Source: Balanoglossus misakiensis
Taxonomy: Eukaryota; Hemichordata
NCBI GenBank assembly: GCA_040954595.2
Contig: JBECUI020000027.1
Span: 1 to 64,000, forward strand
DNA length: 64,000 bases
Direction of reading: 5' to 3'
Of this stretch, positions 10,099-19,455 are shown one piece after another; the stretch's first letter is position 1, and every line of letters starts with the position of its first letter. Below the pieces are notes generated by a model, which worked only from the letters and a program-made list of their open reading frames with translations, was not told the origin of the DNA and made no database searches. The position numbers were made by a program, and so were the translations under genes.

Positions 10099-10905
10099 TC
10101 AGGTGATTTTAGCTCTTCCTATGAGGAAAAAGAACAGTCGGGGAAAGAATCGATGGATCAGGGCGCTCAAGGTTTCAGGACCTCCTAACAATATCTCTCG
10201 ACGGCCCCGAGAAAGAGCGTGCCAGTATTTTTTGGCCACCTGATGCGGGTCACTTCCCCTTTGAAGAGTATCATCCATAAGTCCGTAGGCACTCCCATCT
10301 CCCCGAAGTGAACGCCTACTAATACCAGTACGGATACGTCCCCCTATGCCCATAGTAACGCAGATACCCTGCTTTCGGTATTCCAAAAACACACTCTCAA
10401 AATAACCATGCAATGCGTGCTTACTTGCTGAATAAGAAGATCTTAAAGGAAATCCATGCACACCCACAAGGCTACTGGTCACCCCTATTTTCCCTCCCCC
10501 TGCTTGAAGCATGGCTGGAAGAACCGTCTTGGTGATGGCTACGGCACCCATGAAGTTCACCGCCAAGAGGCGTTCGGTGACCTCCAAGGCTGTGTCCGCT
10601 GCCATGGCCCGCTGAGAAATGCCAGCATTGAGAATCAAATAATCGGGAGTTCCAGAAAGTTTAAGTAGAGAATTGACAGCCTCCACCGTTGCCGATTTTT
10701 CACCTAAATCTACGGCAAAGTGCCAGACTTCTTTGGCCCCCGCTTTCTGACAACGGGCTACCGCCTCTATCAAGGGGTCTGGACGGGAGGCCAGAAGAGC
10801 AAGCCGAGCCCCGGATTGAGCAGCGAGTAAAGCCAGTTCTAAGCCAATCCCCGACGAGCCGCCGCTTATCCAGACACAACGATTTTCCAGGCAGGAAAGA
10901 TTCAC
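10099..10905 (-). CDS. Short-chain dehydrogenase/reductase, candidate 3-keto sphingoid/ketocapnine reductase
   Basis: 268 residues, classical SDR. The cofactor loop reads SGGSSGIG at about 14-21, NAG is at about 92-94, and the catalytic Ser lies in VTSSLVG with Tyr and Lys in YSASK. The hydrophobic C-terminal tail (FFPRLFFFLIGRA) would fit membrane association, as in 3-ketodihydrosphingosine reductases. It lies upstream of cysD in the same direction and follows a small gene by 9 bases. If the cluster makes a sulfonolipid, this enzyme would reduce the 3-keto intermediate with NADPH. A generic SDR role cannot be excluded. Confidence 0.8.
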   Translation of the reverse strand: MNLSCLENRCVWISGGSSGIGLELALLAAQSGARLALLASRPDPLIEAVARCQKAGAKEVWHFAVDLGEKSATVEAVNSLLKLSGTPDYLILNAGISQRAMAADTALEVTERLLAVNFMGAVAITKTVLPAMLQAGGGKIGVTSSLVGVHGFPLRSSYSASKHALHGYFESVFLEYRKQGICVTMGIGGRIRTGISRRSLRGDGSAYGLMDDTLQRGSDPHQVAKKYWHALSRGRREILLGGPETLSALIHRFFPRLFFFLIGRAKIT

Positions 10906-10914
10906 AAGACCAGA

Positions 10915-11403
10915 TTAATCCCGGAAAAGACTCATCTCGGTATAGGGAGGGTTGAGAAACAGCATATCGTCTCCAAAAACACCCTGGGAGGCCAAAGAGG
11001 CTATCTCCTCTCCCCGATTCTGGAAAAGTGTAGCCTGAGCCGTCAGCTTTACTCCCAAACGATGGGCCATGGCCAAGCCTTCTCCAATCCGGAAAAGCCT
11101 GGGGAGGCCCCGGGTGGGAAGATTTCCTGTAAGAAGTAATCGAGGATCGGCCTCCTCGTTAGACATGAGTAAAGCCTTATAAGAACGCTTACGAGGTAAA
11201 AGTTCTGCAATCCAGGCCGTTGAGGTCTCATCGCTGTTGTTAAAGATCTCGCGGAGAAGAAAATCTAAGTCATAGGGATCTATATCAAGAGAAAGGTAAC
11301 GGCCGCTATTTATATCTCTAAGGACAATGAACGGCGAACCGGATGGGCCCTCAAGCGCCGCTCCGAACAACTGAACATTCTTAATAGAAAATTTCTTTAC
11401 CAT
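10915..11403 (-). CDS. Small protein resembling the bifunctional nuclease (DUF151) family
   Basis: 162 residues. The stretch FIVLRDINSGRYLSLDIDPYDLDFLL resembles the pattern of DUF151/BFN proteins (strand, GRYLPIWIGPFEA-like core), but I am not sure of it. No signal peptide or membrane segment. It is the first gene of a two-gene unit with the SDR (9-base gap). No function is claimed. Confidence 0.5.
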   Translation of the reverse strand: MVKKFSIKNVQLFGAALEGPSGSPFIVLRDINSGRYLSLDIDPYDLDFLLREIFNNSDETSTAWIAELLPRKRSYKALLMSNEEADPRLLLTGNLPTRGLPRLFRIGEGLAMAHRLGVKLTAQATLFQNRGEEIASLASQGVFGDDMLFLNPPYTEMSLFRD

Positions 11404-11671
11404 TTCCCTCCCTATTATATTTCATTCTCTAAAAAAAACAACTACAGACATATTTTATTCATAAAACGTTCATAAGACATGACAGAATTTACTTCACAGA
11501 TGTTCCCAGCGTCCCATGAGGCCTCTTCGAGAACCCTTAATTTCAAGCTAGAATGTCACCTGTAGGGCAGCCTCGCTTGCCCAGGTCAGGGTTTCCTGTG
11601 AAGCTTCTCCATAGTGTTTTCTACGTTCTTGATTGACACTTCTCTGTATTGAATGTTATCATGCTTTTCCA

Positions 11672-11755
11672 GCCTGGATGGTGAAATCGGTAGACACGCT
11701 AGTTTCAGGGACTAGTGCTCGCAAGAGCATGGAGGTTCGAGTCCTCTTCCAGGCA
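11672..11755 (+). tRNA. tRNA-Leu (anticodon CAG)
   Basis: Acceptor arm GCCTGGA pairs with TCCAGGC (11748-11754), with discriminator A at 11755. The anticodon stem CTAGT/ACTAG encloses loop TTCAGGG, giving anticodon CAG. A long class II variable arm (GTGCTCGCAAGAGCAT) and T arm GAGGTTCGAGTCCTC are present. CCA is not encoded. An IS element starts about 100 bases downstream. Confidence 0.93.
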
Positions 11756-11851
11756 TGTATAAACCCTTACAGGGTAAGAGTTTATAGTATCTTCTAGCGA
11801 AGGTGCTTTTGTTTTTATAAGCATTAGTTTTTTTTGATGCCTTTATGGATG

Positions 11852-12962
11852 CCCGTGGGTTATTTTTTATATCTCTAGGCACTTGAGCGATCATAGTGAT
11901 GGCGCAAGCCTGATAATATTTGCTTCTTCTTTATTACACTGGAATTTGTTATAATTACAGCATCTGCTACCTTGTTGATTCCCTGAGGCATTCTCTGTTT
12001 GTTCTCATACTTTACAAATTCAGAAACAATGTTTCGAACTTGTTTCTCAGAAAACAGTAGAAAATGATCCAGAGCTTCTCTTCTGATGGTTCCGTTAAAC
12101 CGTTCGACAAAGGCATTCATGTTAGGTGCCGAAGTACAGATATTAACACTTTTGATATGATACCAGCTATAATCAATGGAAGTGAATTGAGCTGCATTGT
12201 CATAGATCAGAGTTTTCTTCTGCCCTTCATATGTCTCTGAAAAGATCTCAATTCTCTGTTTCATAAATTCTCGGCAGGGATTTTCAGTCATATCGAACTG
12301 AACAATCTTCCGGGTTTTCGACTCCAGTATAATCAGCAGATAGAATCTCTTCCCGAATAGAGTATCTACGGTCATGAAATCCATTGAATATAATGAATCC
12401 CAATGCATTTTCAAAAATCTCTTCCAGGAACCGTGGCCTTGAATCAATCCCTGCTTCCAGAAAGTGCTGATTATACTATTTACGATGGTGTAATGGATTT
12501 CAATATTGATTTTCTTAAGTTCATTGGCAATCTTTTTACAGCCCCAAAGGTAATTATTTTGCTTAATCTTCAGAATGAGCTCTTTGATGTCTTTGGTGAC
12601 AGGTTTTCTTTCCGGCGTCTTATGTTTATAACTCCAGAAATTTTTTATAAAACTGCGTTGCCAGTTAAGTAGAGTTTCCGGCTTAACTATTGTCACATGC
12701 TTTATTGCTTTCTTGGACAACGCTCTAATCATTGCAAGAATAAGCCTGTCATTTTTCTAGAACTGCAGTTTTTTATTCTGGAGATTCAGATACCGACGGT
12801 AAATCTCATTTTCCTTTTTTAGAAGCAGCATTGTGAACATCGAGTTAAGAAGTGAATAGATGAAGCTGAACATGACTGCATTATACCCAAGATTTTAAAT
12901 GTGTTAAATTTACCAGATTAAGACATCTTCCGGTGTCCGGATGAGAAAAAATAACCCACGGC
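11852..12962 (-). mobile_element. Insertion sequence with 16-bp terminal inverted repeats
   Basis: The 16-base string CCGTGGGTTATTTTTT at 11853-11868 recurs in reverse complement at 12946-12961, bracketing a single transposase gene. This is direct evidence for IS ends. An 8-base GCCTTTAT occurs just left (11839-11846) and right (12961-12968) and could be a target duplication, but the spacing to the inverted repeats differs on the two sides, so I do not rely on it. The element is about 1.1 kb and lies downstream of tRNA-Leu. Confidence 0.75.
11875..12873 (-). pseudogene. Integrase-type DDE transposase with an in-frame stop
   Basis: Transposase of the rve (IS3/IS481-like) superfamily. The catalytic acidic residues are visible in SMDFMTVD, IYDNAAQFTS and NAFVERFNGT. 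The open frame from 12732 lacks the N-terminus. Reading upstream to an ATG at 12871-12873 gives a proper start region (LLKKENEIYRRYL, then DRLILAMIRALSKK) interrupted by a single TAG at 12757-12759. The element is probably not autonomous unless the stop is read through or is an error. Confidence 0.8.
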
Positions 12963-13014
12963 CTTTATTTCACACATTTCAGTAGTTTTAACATATATGA
13001 TCCATTTGTATAAT

Positions 13015-13935
13015 TTATTTCTTTTGAGTGTAATCTATTGATTTCCGGAAGTTCCGGGGGGAAATGCCTTTATACTTTTTGAAAGTTCTACAGAAGTAGG
13101 CTGGATCTGCATAACCTACTTTCCATGCGATCTCCTCTATGAGTAATGATGTATTCGTAAGTAGTCTTGTGGCATAATTACAGCGTTTTTCATTTATGTA
13201 TACACTGAGATTATCCCCCATTTCTTTAGAAAAAATTGAAGATAAATAGTTGGGTGAACATCCAATAAGATTTGAAAGAGATCTTACTGAAAGCTGTGAA
13301 TCTGAAATATTACTTTCTACAAGATCGAGACATATCTTCAATTTATGACTTCTTTCCCGATGAGAATAATGGGAATCTTTATTTGCAATTGTCTGCTCAA
13401 TCAATGAGAGAAAGGATAATAGATTTCCTATAAAAAAATCGCTTTCATAGTCATTAAATTTTCTAAAATATGATTCAGATTGATCAGAATAATATAGTAT
13501 ATCTTTAAGATTTTCAGGTTTAAAAAAAAACTTCTTTGTAGGTATTGGATTATTATTTAATCTTCCATTAGCAAAATGAAACGAAAAAGTATCATTGTGG
13601 AATGTTATAACCAGGTTTGTAAATTTTTTTTCACTTGTCACAATTCCGATATGTGGACAATATGCTGGAATCAGGCAAAAGTCTCCCACGGAAATATCTA
13701 TATATTGTTCTGAGCTATATAATCTTAAATTTCCGCTCAATAGGAACATCAACTCCGGTAGTTGGTGGAAATGTTGATCTTTTATATTATTTTGATCCCA
13801 TATGTTCGCAGGAAAAAGAACATGACTCCGGCCTTGACGGAGTTTTTTCATTGAGTCTTTTATAACAAAGCATACCTGTTCATTTATTTCCACAGTAAAT
13901 AGATTATTCCATGAAAGTGTAGATATGTCCAACAA
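13015..13935 (-). CDS. AraC-family transcriptional regulator of the adjacent sugar import operon
   Basis: 306 residues. N-terminal cupin-like ligand domain (HQLPELMFLLSGNLRLY, VGDFCLIPAYCPH) and C-terminal double HTH (LSNLIGCSPNYLSSIFSKEMGDN ... IAWKVGYADPAYFCRTFKKYKGISPRNFRK). Divergent from the solute-binding protein gene with a 63-base gap, the usual setup for control of the transporter-sulfatase operon by its substrate. Confidence 0.9.
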   Translation of the reverse strand: MLDISTLSWNNLFTVEINEQVCFVIKDSMKKLRQGRSHVLFPANIWDQNNIKDQHFHQLPELMFLLSGNLRLYSSEQYIDISVGDFCLIPAYCPHIGIVTSEKKFTNLVITFHNDTFSFHFANGRLNNNPIPTKKFFFKPENLKDILYYSDQSESYFRKFNDYESDFFIGNLLSFLSLIEQTIANKDSHYSHRERSHKLKICLDLVESNISDSQLSVRSLSNLIGCSPNYLSSIFSKEMGDNLSVYINEKRCNYATRLLTNTSLLIEEIAWKVGYADPAYFCRTFKKYKGISPRNFRKSIDYTQKK

Positions 13936-13998
13936 TTTTCAATATACAGGCCTTAAATCCATGATAAAGTTACTTATATACAATAAATGGAGGTATAT

Positions 13999-15264
13999 AT
14001 GAAAAAAATAATTGTCACTTTGTTCATTTTATTTTTGACAGCAAATGTATTTGCAAATGGTGAACAGGAACAATCAAAGGTAACAGTTGAAGTGCTTCAC
14101 TACCGACAGGAAAGCAATAAAGATTTCCAGGCAGTGGCAGATGCTTATTCTGAAGAACATCCCAATGTTGAAATTATTTTCAATGGATTATCAGCCAACT
14201 ATTCTGAAACCATGCAGGGAAGAATAGCGTCCGGTGATATGCCCACAGTTTTTGCTGTAGATGGCCCAACACAAATTTCCTTATTTCGTGAGTATTTAGA
14301 CGACTTGAGTGATCAGTCCTGGGTTGATCTGGCCTTTGAGGGCGTTTTAGATGGAATCACCTTTGATCAAAAAGTATATGGTCTTCCATGGCAGGTTTCC
14401 GGTTATGGACTTATTTACAATAAACGCATTCTCGAAGAAGCCGGTATAAACATCGAAGAGTATAGAAGTAATTTAACTATTGACTCTCTTAGGGAAATAG
14501 CCGTTCTTCTGGAAAGCAAAAAAGAGGAATTGGGCATTGAGGCTGTTTTTGCTTTGGGTCCAAAAGACACCTGGACTATTGGCAACCATATGGTCAATAG
14601 TGCTTTAGCTCTTGAGTTTGGAAACGTTCAGAATGCCTTTAAAGCTTCTACAGTGGATTTTACCTATGGTAATGAGTTTAAAGAATTTCTTGATCTTCAG
14701 TTATCCTATGTATCCAACCGGGATACAATTAATAATATAGGATATTCAGAACAGGTCGAGCGGATATTTGCTCTAGAAAAAGCTCCTCTCATGCATCAGG
14801 GTATGTGGGTTTATCACTCTGTAAAATCAATTAATCCCGAATTAGCTGATAATATGGGATTTTTACCCATACCTATGGGAGCTAAAACAGATAGTATAGC
14901 CGTAGGTGTTCCCGGTTATTGGGTTGTCAACTCTGAAGCAGAATTAGAGGGAAAAGAAGCAGCGAAAGATTTTCTCAATTACTTATATACTTCAGATTTG
15001 GGGAAAGACGCTATTGCAACTAAAATTAACTTTGTACCTCCATTAAAAGGGTATGAAAACTTTATTCTGCCCAATCCTTTAGCTAGAGATATCATAACTT
15101 TTTCCAATGCGGGTAAGACAATACCATGGACATTTCAGGGAACTCCTTCAGGTTGGAATCAATCTGCTTTTGGAACAGAGATTCAAAAATACATTCATGG
15201 GATGATTGGCTGGGATGAGGTTGTTTCCAATAGTAAAAGGGAATGGGAGAAAGCCCGTAAATGA
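13999..15264 (+). CDS. Sugar ABC transporter solute-binding protein
   Basis: Family 1 extracellular binding protein. Signal peptide MKKIIVTLFILFLTANVFA, then the mature chain with RIASGDMPTVFAVDG and VPGYWVVNSEAE-type segments. The start at 13999 is preferred over the in-frame ATG at 13987 because GGAGG sits 5 bases before it. It captures an oligosaccharide in the periplasm; the downstream sulfatase suggests a sulfated ligand. The stop overlaps the next gene (ATGA). Confidence 0.88.
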   Translation: MKKIIVTLFILFLTANVFANGEQEQSKVTVEVLHYRQESNKDFQAVADAYSEEHPNVEIIFNGLSANYSETMQGRIASGDMPTVFAVDGPTQISLFREYLDDLSDQSWVDLAFEGVLDGITFDQKVYGLPWQVSGYGLIYNKRILEEAGINIEEYRSNLTIDSLREIAVLLESKKEELGIEAVFALGPKDTWTIGNHMVNSALALEFGNVQNAFKASTVDFTYGNEFKEFLDLQLSYVSNRDTINNIGYSEQVERIFALEKAPLMHQGMWVYHSVKSINPELADNMGFLPIPMGAKTDSIAVGVPGYWVVNSEAELEGKEAAKDFLNYLYTSDLGKDAIATKINFVPPLKGYENFILPNPLARDIITFSNAGKTIPWTFQGTPSGWNQSAFGTEIQKYIHGMIGWDEVVSNSKREWEKARK

Positions 15265-16130
15265 GAAAGTTATACAAAAGTAAAGACTATTGGGTATTTA
15301 TTATCCCCGCTTTAGCGATATTTACTTTTGTACATCTACTACCGTTTTTATCCGGATTTTACCTCAGCCTGACCGATTGGGATGGTGTTAGGGGTAATCC
15401 GGTATGGGTAGGGGTGTCCAATTTTATTATTGCTGTAAAAGATGTATCTTTCATCAATTCTATCTGGTTCAGTATCAGGATAGTGATCTATTCAGTCGTT
15501 GTAATCAATCTTTTAGGCTTTTTATTGGCCTTACTGGTTACACAGAAAATAAAAGGTAAACATCTCTTCCGCACATTCTACTTTCTTCCCAACTTAATCG
15601 GTGGAATTATCTTAGGTTTTATATGGCAATTCATTTTTACAGAGATTTTTTCATCTATCGGGTCTCAATTGAATCTGAATTTTTTAAATGGTTGGCTTTC
15701 CGATCCATCTACAGGATTCTGGGGACTTATAATTTTATACACCTGGAAAATGAGCGGGTATATTATGATCATATACATCGCCTCTCTGGAAAATATTCCC
15801 TCTGAATTAATTGACGCCAGTAATATCGATGGGGCCAATGCCCTCCAGAGAATCAAACATATCGTTTTTCCCCTGGTCGCACCGGCTTTTACTATCAGTT
15901 TATTTCTGATAATCTCACAGTCCTTTAAGCTCTTTGATCCCAATCTATCTCTCACCGGCGGTGGTCCCTTTAGATCTACAGAGATGATGGCTCTGAATAT
16001 TTACAACACGGCTTTCAGTTTTAATGAAATGGGTGTTGCCCAGGCAAAAGCTCTGATCTTTTTTCTATTGGTCTCTTTAATCGGTATTTTTCAGGTGTAT
16101 ATCACCGGCAAAAAGGAGATAGAAGCATGA
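15261..16130 (+). CDS. Sugar ABC transporter permease 1 (MalF type)
   Basis: 289 residues with six likely membrane segments (first VFIIPALAIFTFVHLLPFLSG). The EAA-type cytoplasmic loop reads ELIDASNIDGANALQRIKHIVFPLVAP. Pairs with the next gene to form the membrane channel. Four-base overlaps on both sides indicate translational coupling. No ATPase gene is present; in this group the ATPase is often shared and encoded elsewhere. Confidence 0.88.
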   Translation: MRKLYKSKDYWVFIIPALAIFTFVHLLPFLSGFYLSLTDWDGVRGNPVWVGVSNFIIAVKDVSFINSIWFSIRIVIYSVVVINLLGFLLALLVTQKIKGKHLFRTFYFLPNLIGGIILGFIWQFIFTEIFSSIGSQLNLNFLNGWLSDPSTGFWGLIILYTWKMSGYIMIIYIASLENIPSELIDASNIDGANALQRIKHIVFPLVAPAFTISLFLIISQSFKLFDPNLSLTGGGPFRSTEMMALNIYNTAFSFNEMGVAQAKALIFFLLVSLIGIFQVYITGKKEIEA

Positions 16131-16939
16131 AAAAAAAGCACTCTACAGCTCTAACAATAACAGGTATTATTATCAGTCTTTTCTACCTCTCTCCTCTCTA
16201 TCTCGTAGTTGTCAATTCATTTAAAACAAAAAGGGAACTCTTTGAAAGCCAGATTCAATTGCCCAAAACCTGGATAATCGGCAATTATCTCGAAGCAATA
16301 GCCGAGATGAATTACTTCAAATCTCTATTCAATTCTCTCGCAATTACAACCAGTGTTCTTTTACTTATTTTGTTCATTTCATCAGCTGCAGCATGGATGT
16401 TGTTGAGGAATAAGGGGAAATTCAGCACATTATTTATGTATGCCCTCATAGCATCACTTATGATACCCTTTCAAGCTATCATGTTCCCCCTTTTGCGATT
16501 ATTGAATGTATCTCAACTCATATCGCCTTGGGGGCTGATTATAGTTCAGACAGGTTTTGGACTACCCATGTCTGTATTTCTCTTTTTCGGATTTATGAAA
16601 ACACTGCCAAAATCTCTTGAAGAAGTGGCTATCATAGAATCCTGTACATCCCTTCAAATTTACCAGCATATTATTTTACCTCTGGTAAAACCAATGAGCA
16701 TGACCGTTGCCATTTTAAATGGCCTTTGGGTCTGGAACGGTTTTCTTATGCCATCTCTTATACTCAAGAGGAAAGCATATACGCTTCCTCTAAGTATGTT
16801 CTATTTTTTCGGGCAGTACACAAAACAGTGGAACCTGGCATTGGCAGGTCTGGTAATGTCTATAATACCCATCGTCATTTTTTATATGTTCGCTCAAAAA
16901 TCCATATTATCGGGGATTACCGCAGGATCTAATAAATGA
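16127..16939 (+). CDS. Sugar ABC transporter permease 2 (MalG type)
   Basis: 270 residues, six likely membrane segments. The EAA loop is KSLEEVAIIESCTSLQIYQHIILPLVKP, in which the usual Asp-Gly of the EAA signature is replaced by Ser-Cys. Overlaps its neighbours by 4 bases each. Confidence 0.87.
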   Translation: MKKKHSTALTITGIIISLFYLSPLYLVVVNSFKTKRELFESQIQLPKTWIIGNYLEAIAEMNYFKSLFNSLAITTSVLLLILFISSAAAWMLLRNKGKFSTLFMYALIASLMIPFQAIMFPLLRLLNVSQLISPWGLIIVQTGFGLPMSVFLFFGFMKTLPKSLEEVAIIESCTSLQIYQHIILPLVKPMSMTVAILNGLWVWNGFLMPSLILKRKAYTLPLSMFYFFGQYTKQWNLALAGLVMSIIPIVIFYMFAQKSILSGITAGSNK

Positions 16940-18270
16940 AACAAAAGAATGTCATATGGTTTATAACAGATCAGCAGAGATCTCAAACATTGAGTTGTAA
17001 CGGAAATCCCAATATAACAACTCCCAATTTGGATATGCTGGCTAATACAGGAGTGAATTTTACAAAAGCTGTGAGTAACTATCCTCTTTGCTGCCCCATC
17101 AGGGGGTCATTGCTTACAGGATTGTACTCCCATAAATGTGTTCCCGGTCATGAATATCCACTTGATCCCGCACTCCCAACAATTGAGAGTGAATTTAACA
17201 AAGCCGGCTACGATACTGTTTATTTTGGGAAATGGCATCTCGACGGTTTTAAAGAAAAAGAGGGTAGATCGGCACATCATACTGTTCCAAAAGAGAGACG
17301 CGGTGACTTTAATACCTGGGTCGGCTATGAGAATAATAACAGTCCATGGGACTGCTGGGTACATGGACATAAAAATGAAAAAGAGATTCCCCTTTCAAGA
17401 TTAACCGCTTATGAAACTGATGCTTTTACAGGTATGGCTATAGATTATATTCTTGAAAGAGATGAAGATAAGCCTTTTTTTATGATTATTTCAGTTCAAC
17501 CGCCCCACAGTCCCTATATTCCCATTAGCGGTTTTTCTGATGAACTGAATCCTCAATCTATCAAACTGCGTCCCAATGTTCCCGAAATTCCCGAAATGCG
17601 TTCTGATGTTCGAAAGGATCTGGCTGGATATTACAGCATGATTAAGAATGTTGATTGGAATGTTGGTAAATTAATGAGTTCTCTGACCGAAACGGACATC
17701 CGGTTTGATACGCACTTAATTTTTACAAGTGATCATGGCGATATGCATGGCAGTCATGGACAAATTAACAAAACAACAGCTTATGAGGAGGCAATCAGAG
17801 TTCCCTTTATCATATCAGGTGAAGTCCCTATGGGATATGATGATAGAAAGTCCGGTAATTCCACTGCCCCCATCAGTTTAATCGATCTTCCTCCTACAAC
17901 TCTGGGATTGTGTCATTTGCCCATTCCCGACTGGATGGAGGGATTTGATTATTCCCATCACAGAATAAGAAAAGAAACGATCCGGGAAAAAGATCCCGAT
18001 TCAGCGTATATACAAAGTGTAAATCCCACGGGGCATGACGATAGTGTTGATAAACCATGGCGGGGTGTTGTTACTCACGATGATTGGAAATACGCTTGTT
18101 TTAACAACTGTGACTGGCTTATGTTTCATTTGGCTAAGGATCCTTATGAACAGGTAAATCTCGTTCACAATCCCCTTTTTAAAGATAAAAAAACTGAGCT
18201 TATAAAAAAACTGGCCCAGTGGGTGGAGAAAACCAATGATGATTTTCTATTGCCTGAGATATTAGAGTAA
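16936..18270 (+). CDS. Type I sulfatase, cytoplasmic
   Basis: 444 residues, sulfatase family. The signature C52-C53-P-I-R56 followed by LLTG matches CxPxRxxxLTG, in which C52 would be converted to formylglycine. Metal-site features include FITDQQR near the N-terminus and TSDHGDMHGSHGQINKTTAYEE. There is no signal peptide, so it should act in the cytoplasm on a sulfated sugar brought in intact by the three transporter genes with which it overlaps. A maturase (anSME) is needed and is not in the window. Hairpins follow at 18331-18360 and about 18390-18404 (T run after). Confidence 0.9.
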   Translation: MKQKNVIWFITDQQRSQTLSCNGNPNITTPNLDMLANTGVNFTKAVSNYPLCCPIRGSLLTGLYSHKCVPGHEYPLDPALPTIESEFNKAGYDTVYFGKWHLDGFKEKEGRSAHHTVPKERRGDFNTWVGYENNNSPWDCWVHGHKNEKEIPLSRLTAYETDAFTGMAIDYILERDEDKPFFMIISVQPPHSPYIPISGFSDELNPQSIKLRPNVPEIPEMRSDVRKDLAGYYSMIKNVDWNVGKLMSSLTETDIRFDTHLIFTSDHGDMHGSHGQINKTTAYEEAIRVPFIISGEVPMGYDDRKSGNSTAPISLIDLPPTTLGLCHLPIPDWMEGFDYSHHRIRKETIREKDPDSAYIQSVNPTGHDDSVDKPWRGVVTHDDWKYACFNNCDWLMFHLAKDPYEQVNLVHNPLFKDKKTELIKKLAQWVEKTNDDFLLPEILE

Positions 18271-18727
18271 AAATAACGTGTTATAACATTATATGTAAAG
18301 CTTGAAATCCAAGGTTTTACAGAATCAGTCAAATCTTTATATTTAGAAAAATAAAGATTTGATATAAGCATGGTTGATGCAATTAGTATTGAGAAGTAGG
18401 TTCTCCTTTTTTCTTACTTCTTAGTAAACCCAATCTTTTCATTTAATATCTTTTTTTGTTAACCCTCCTGATTCTGGAGGGTGAACTTTCTATTGGATTA
18501 TATAGATTTTTTATGGGATTTAATTCATTAGGATCATTTAATATTTCAAAAAAGTCTGGTTCCAGCATCCTGAAAACCCAGGGAATATGATTTGGGACTC
18601 GTTTTGAATCCTCACGGTGCTTTATTTTCATTAAAGGGATTCCTTTGGTAAAATCAAAGCCCCGTGGTGTATTGTAAAACATCCGAGTTCATATTTCAGG
18701 CGAACTCCTATAATATTGTGGTTCTAA
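18271..18727. other. Gap with hairpins and one unrecognised small frame
   Basis: A 10-bp stem (18331-18340 with 18351-18360) and a 5-bp stem followed by TTTTTT (about 18390-18410) could end the sulfatase transcript. ACCCTCC/GGAGGGT (18462-18482) forms another hairpin. A 79-codon minus frame (18443-18682) has no recognisable family and may be degenerate. Confidence 0.4.
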
Positions 18728-18893
18728 TCGTATAGCACAAAACATGGTTTACATTTATACAAGGACATAGTTTACACTTTTAGTTCATTGAAATCTGCAT
18801 GGCCCAGGAAGTACTGTCGGAAATAGACTCGGAAGATTGTATTTCCGACTTCTTCAAGCCCGACCATTTTGCCTCCAAGGGCTTTGGCATCAC
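18728..18893 (-). mobile_element. IS481-type transposase C-terminal remnant (copy 1)
   Basis: Minus-strand translation shows LGGKMVGLEEVGNTIFRVYF followed by HADFNEL, the last ~45 residues of an IS481-like transposase, with a stop inside. Clearly related to the second remnant at 21.8-22.2 kb. Its inner edge fuses directly to the SDR remnant. Confidence 0.6.
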
Positions 18894-19219
18894 ATTGTGA
18901 TTCAAGAGTATTGTTGGTAGTGCTGTAATCAGGTCCCATTACTCCGGCGTTATTTATAAGCAGATCTAGGTGGCTGTAATTATCAGAAAATTCTTTACAA
19001 AACCTTCAATAAGGCCCCTGCCAACGAGATCCGCTCAATAAAGTCCAAATCCGCCTCTATAACTTTCCTTTTAATCTTTATTATTGCTGCTCTGGATTTT
19101 TCTTCACTCCAACAACCCATGATCACTTTGCAGCCTTCTTTTGATCGTGCCAAGGATGCTCCGAAGCCCAATCCTGTGTTGGCTCCTGTTACTATTGCAA
19201 TTTTCATATAAGTAGTCAT
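18894..19219 (-). pseudogene. Short-chain dehydrogenase remnant
   Basis: N-terminus intact with IAIVTGANTGLGFG (TGxxxGxG). A frameshift at a T run near 19000 follows, then LDLLINNAGVMGPDY in another frame, ending abruptly where the IS remnant begins (about 18894). The catalytic YxxxK part is missing, so it is non-functional. It is divergent from the AraC gene at 19456, whose target it may once have been. Confidence 0.75.
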
Positions 19220-19455
19220 TCTATTTCTTAAGATTTTAGTGTATATTCAATCAAATTCTTGTGTTGTTTGTTATCTTAGGTATAAAAGGAGTAGAGGTGT
19301 ATATCCTATAAAATATCTCCAAACTTTTTATACTTGCTACTGATAACCTTAGGTTTATTGCTTATTTCAGGGGAATATATAACATGATCGTGGATTTGTT
19401 TATTTATGAGAAGGCAAGTTTCTATTAGTATCTTTTTTAAAAGAAGGAGGTCGAG

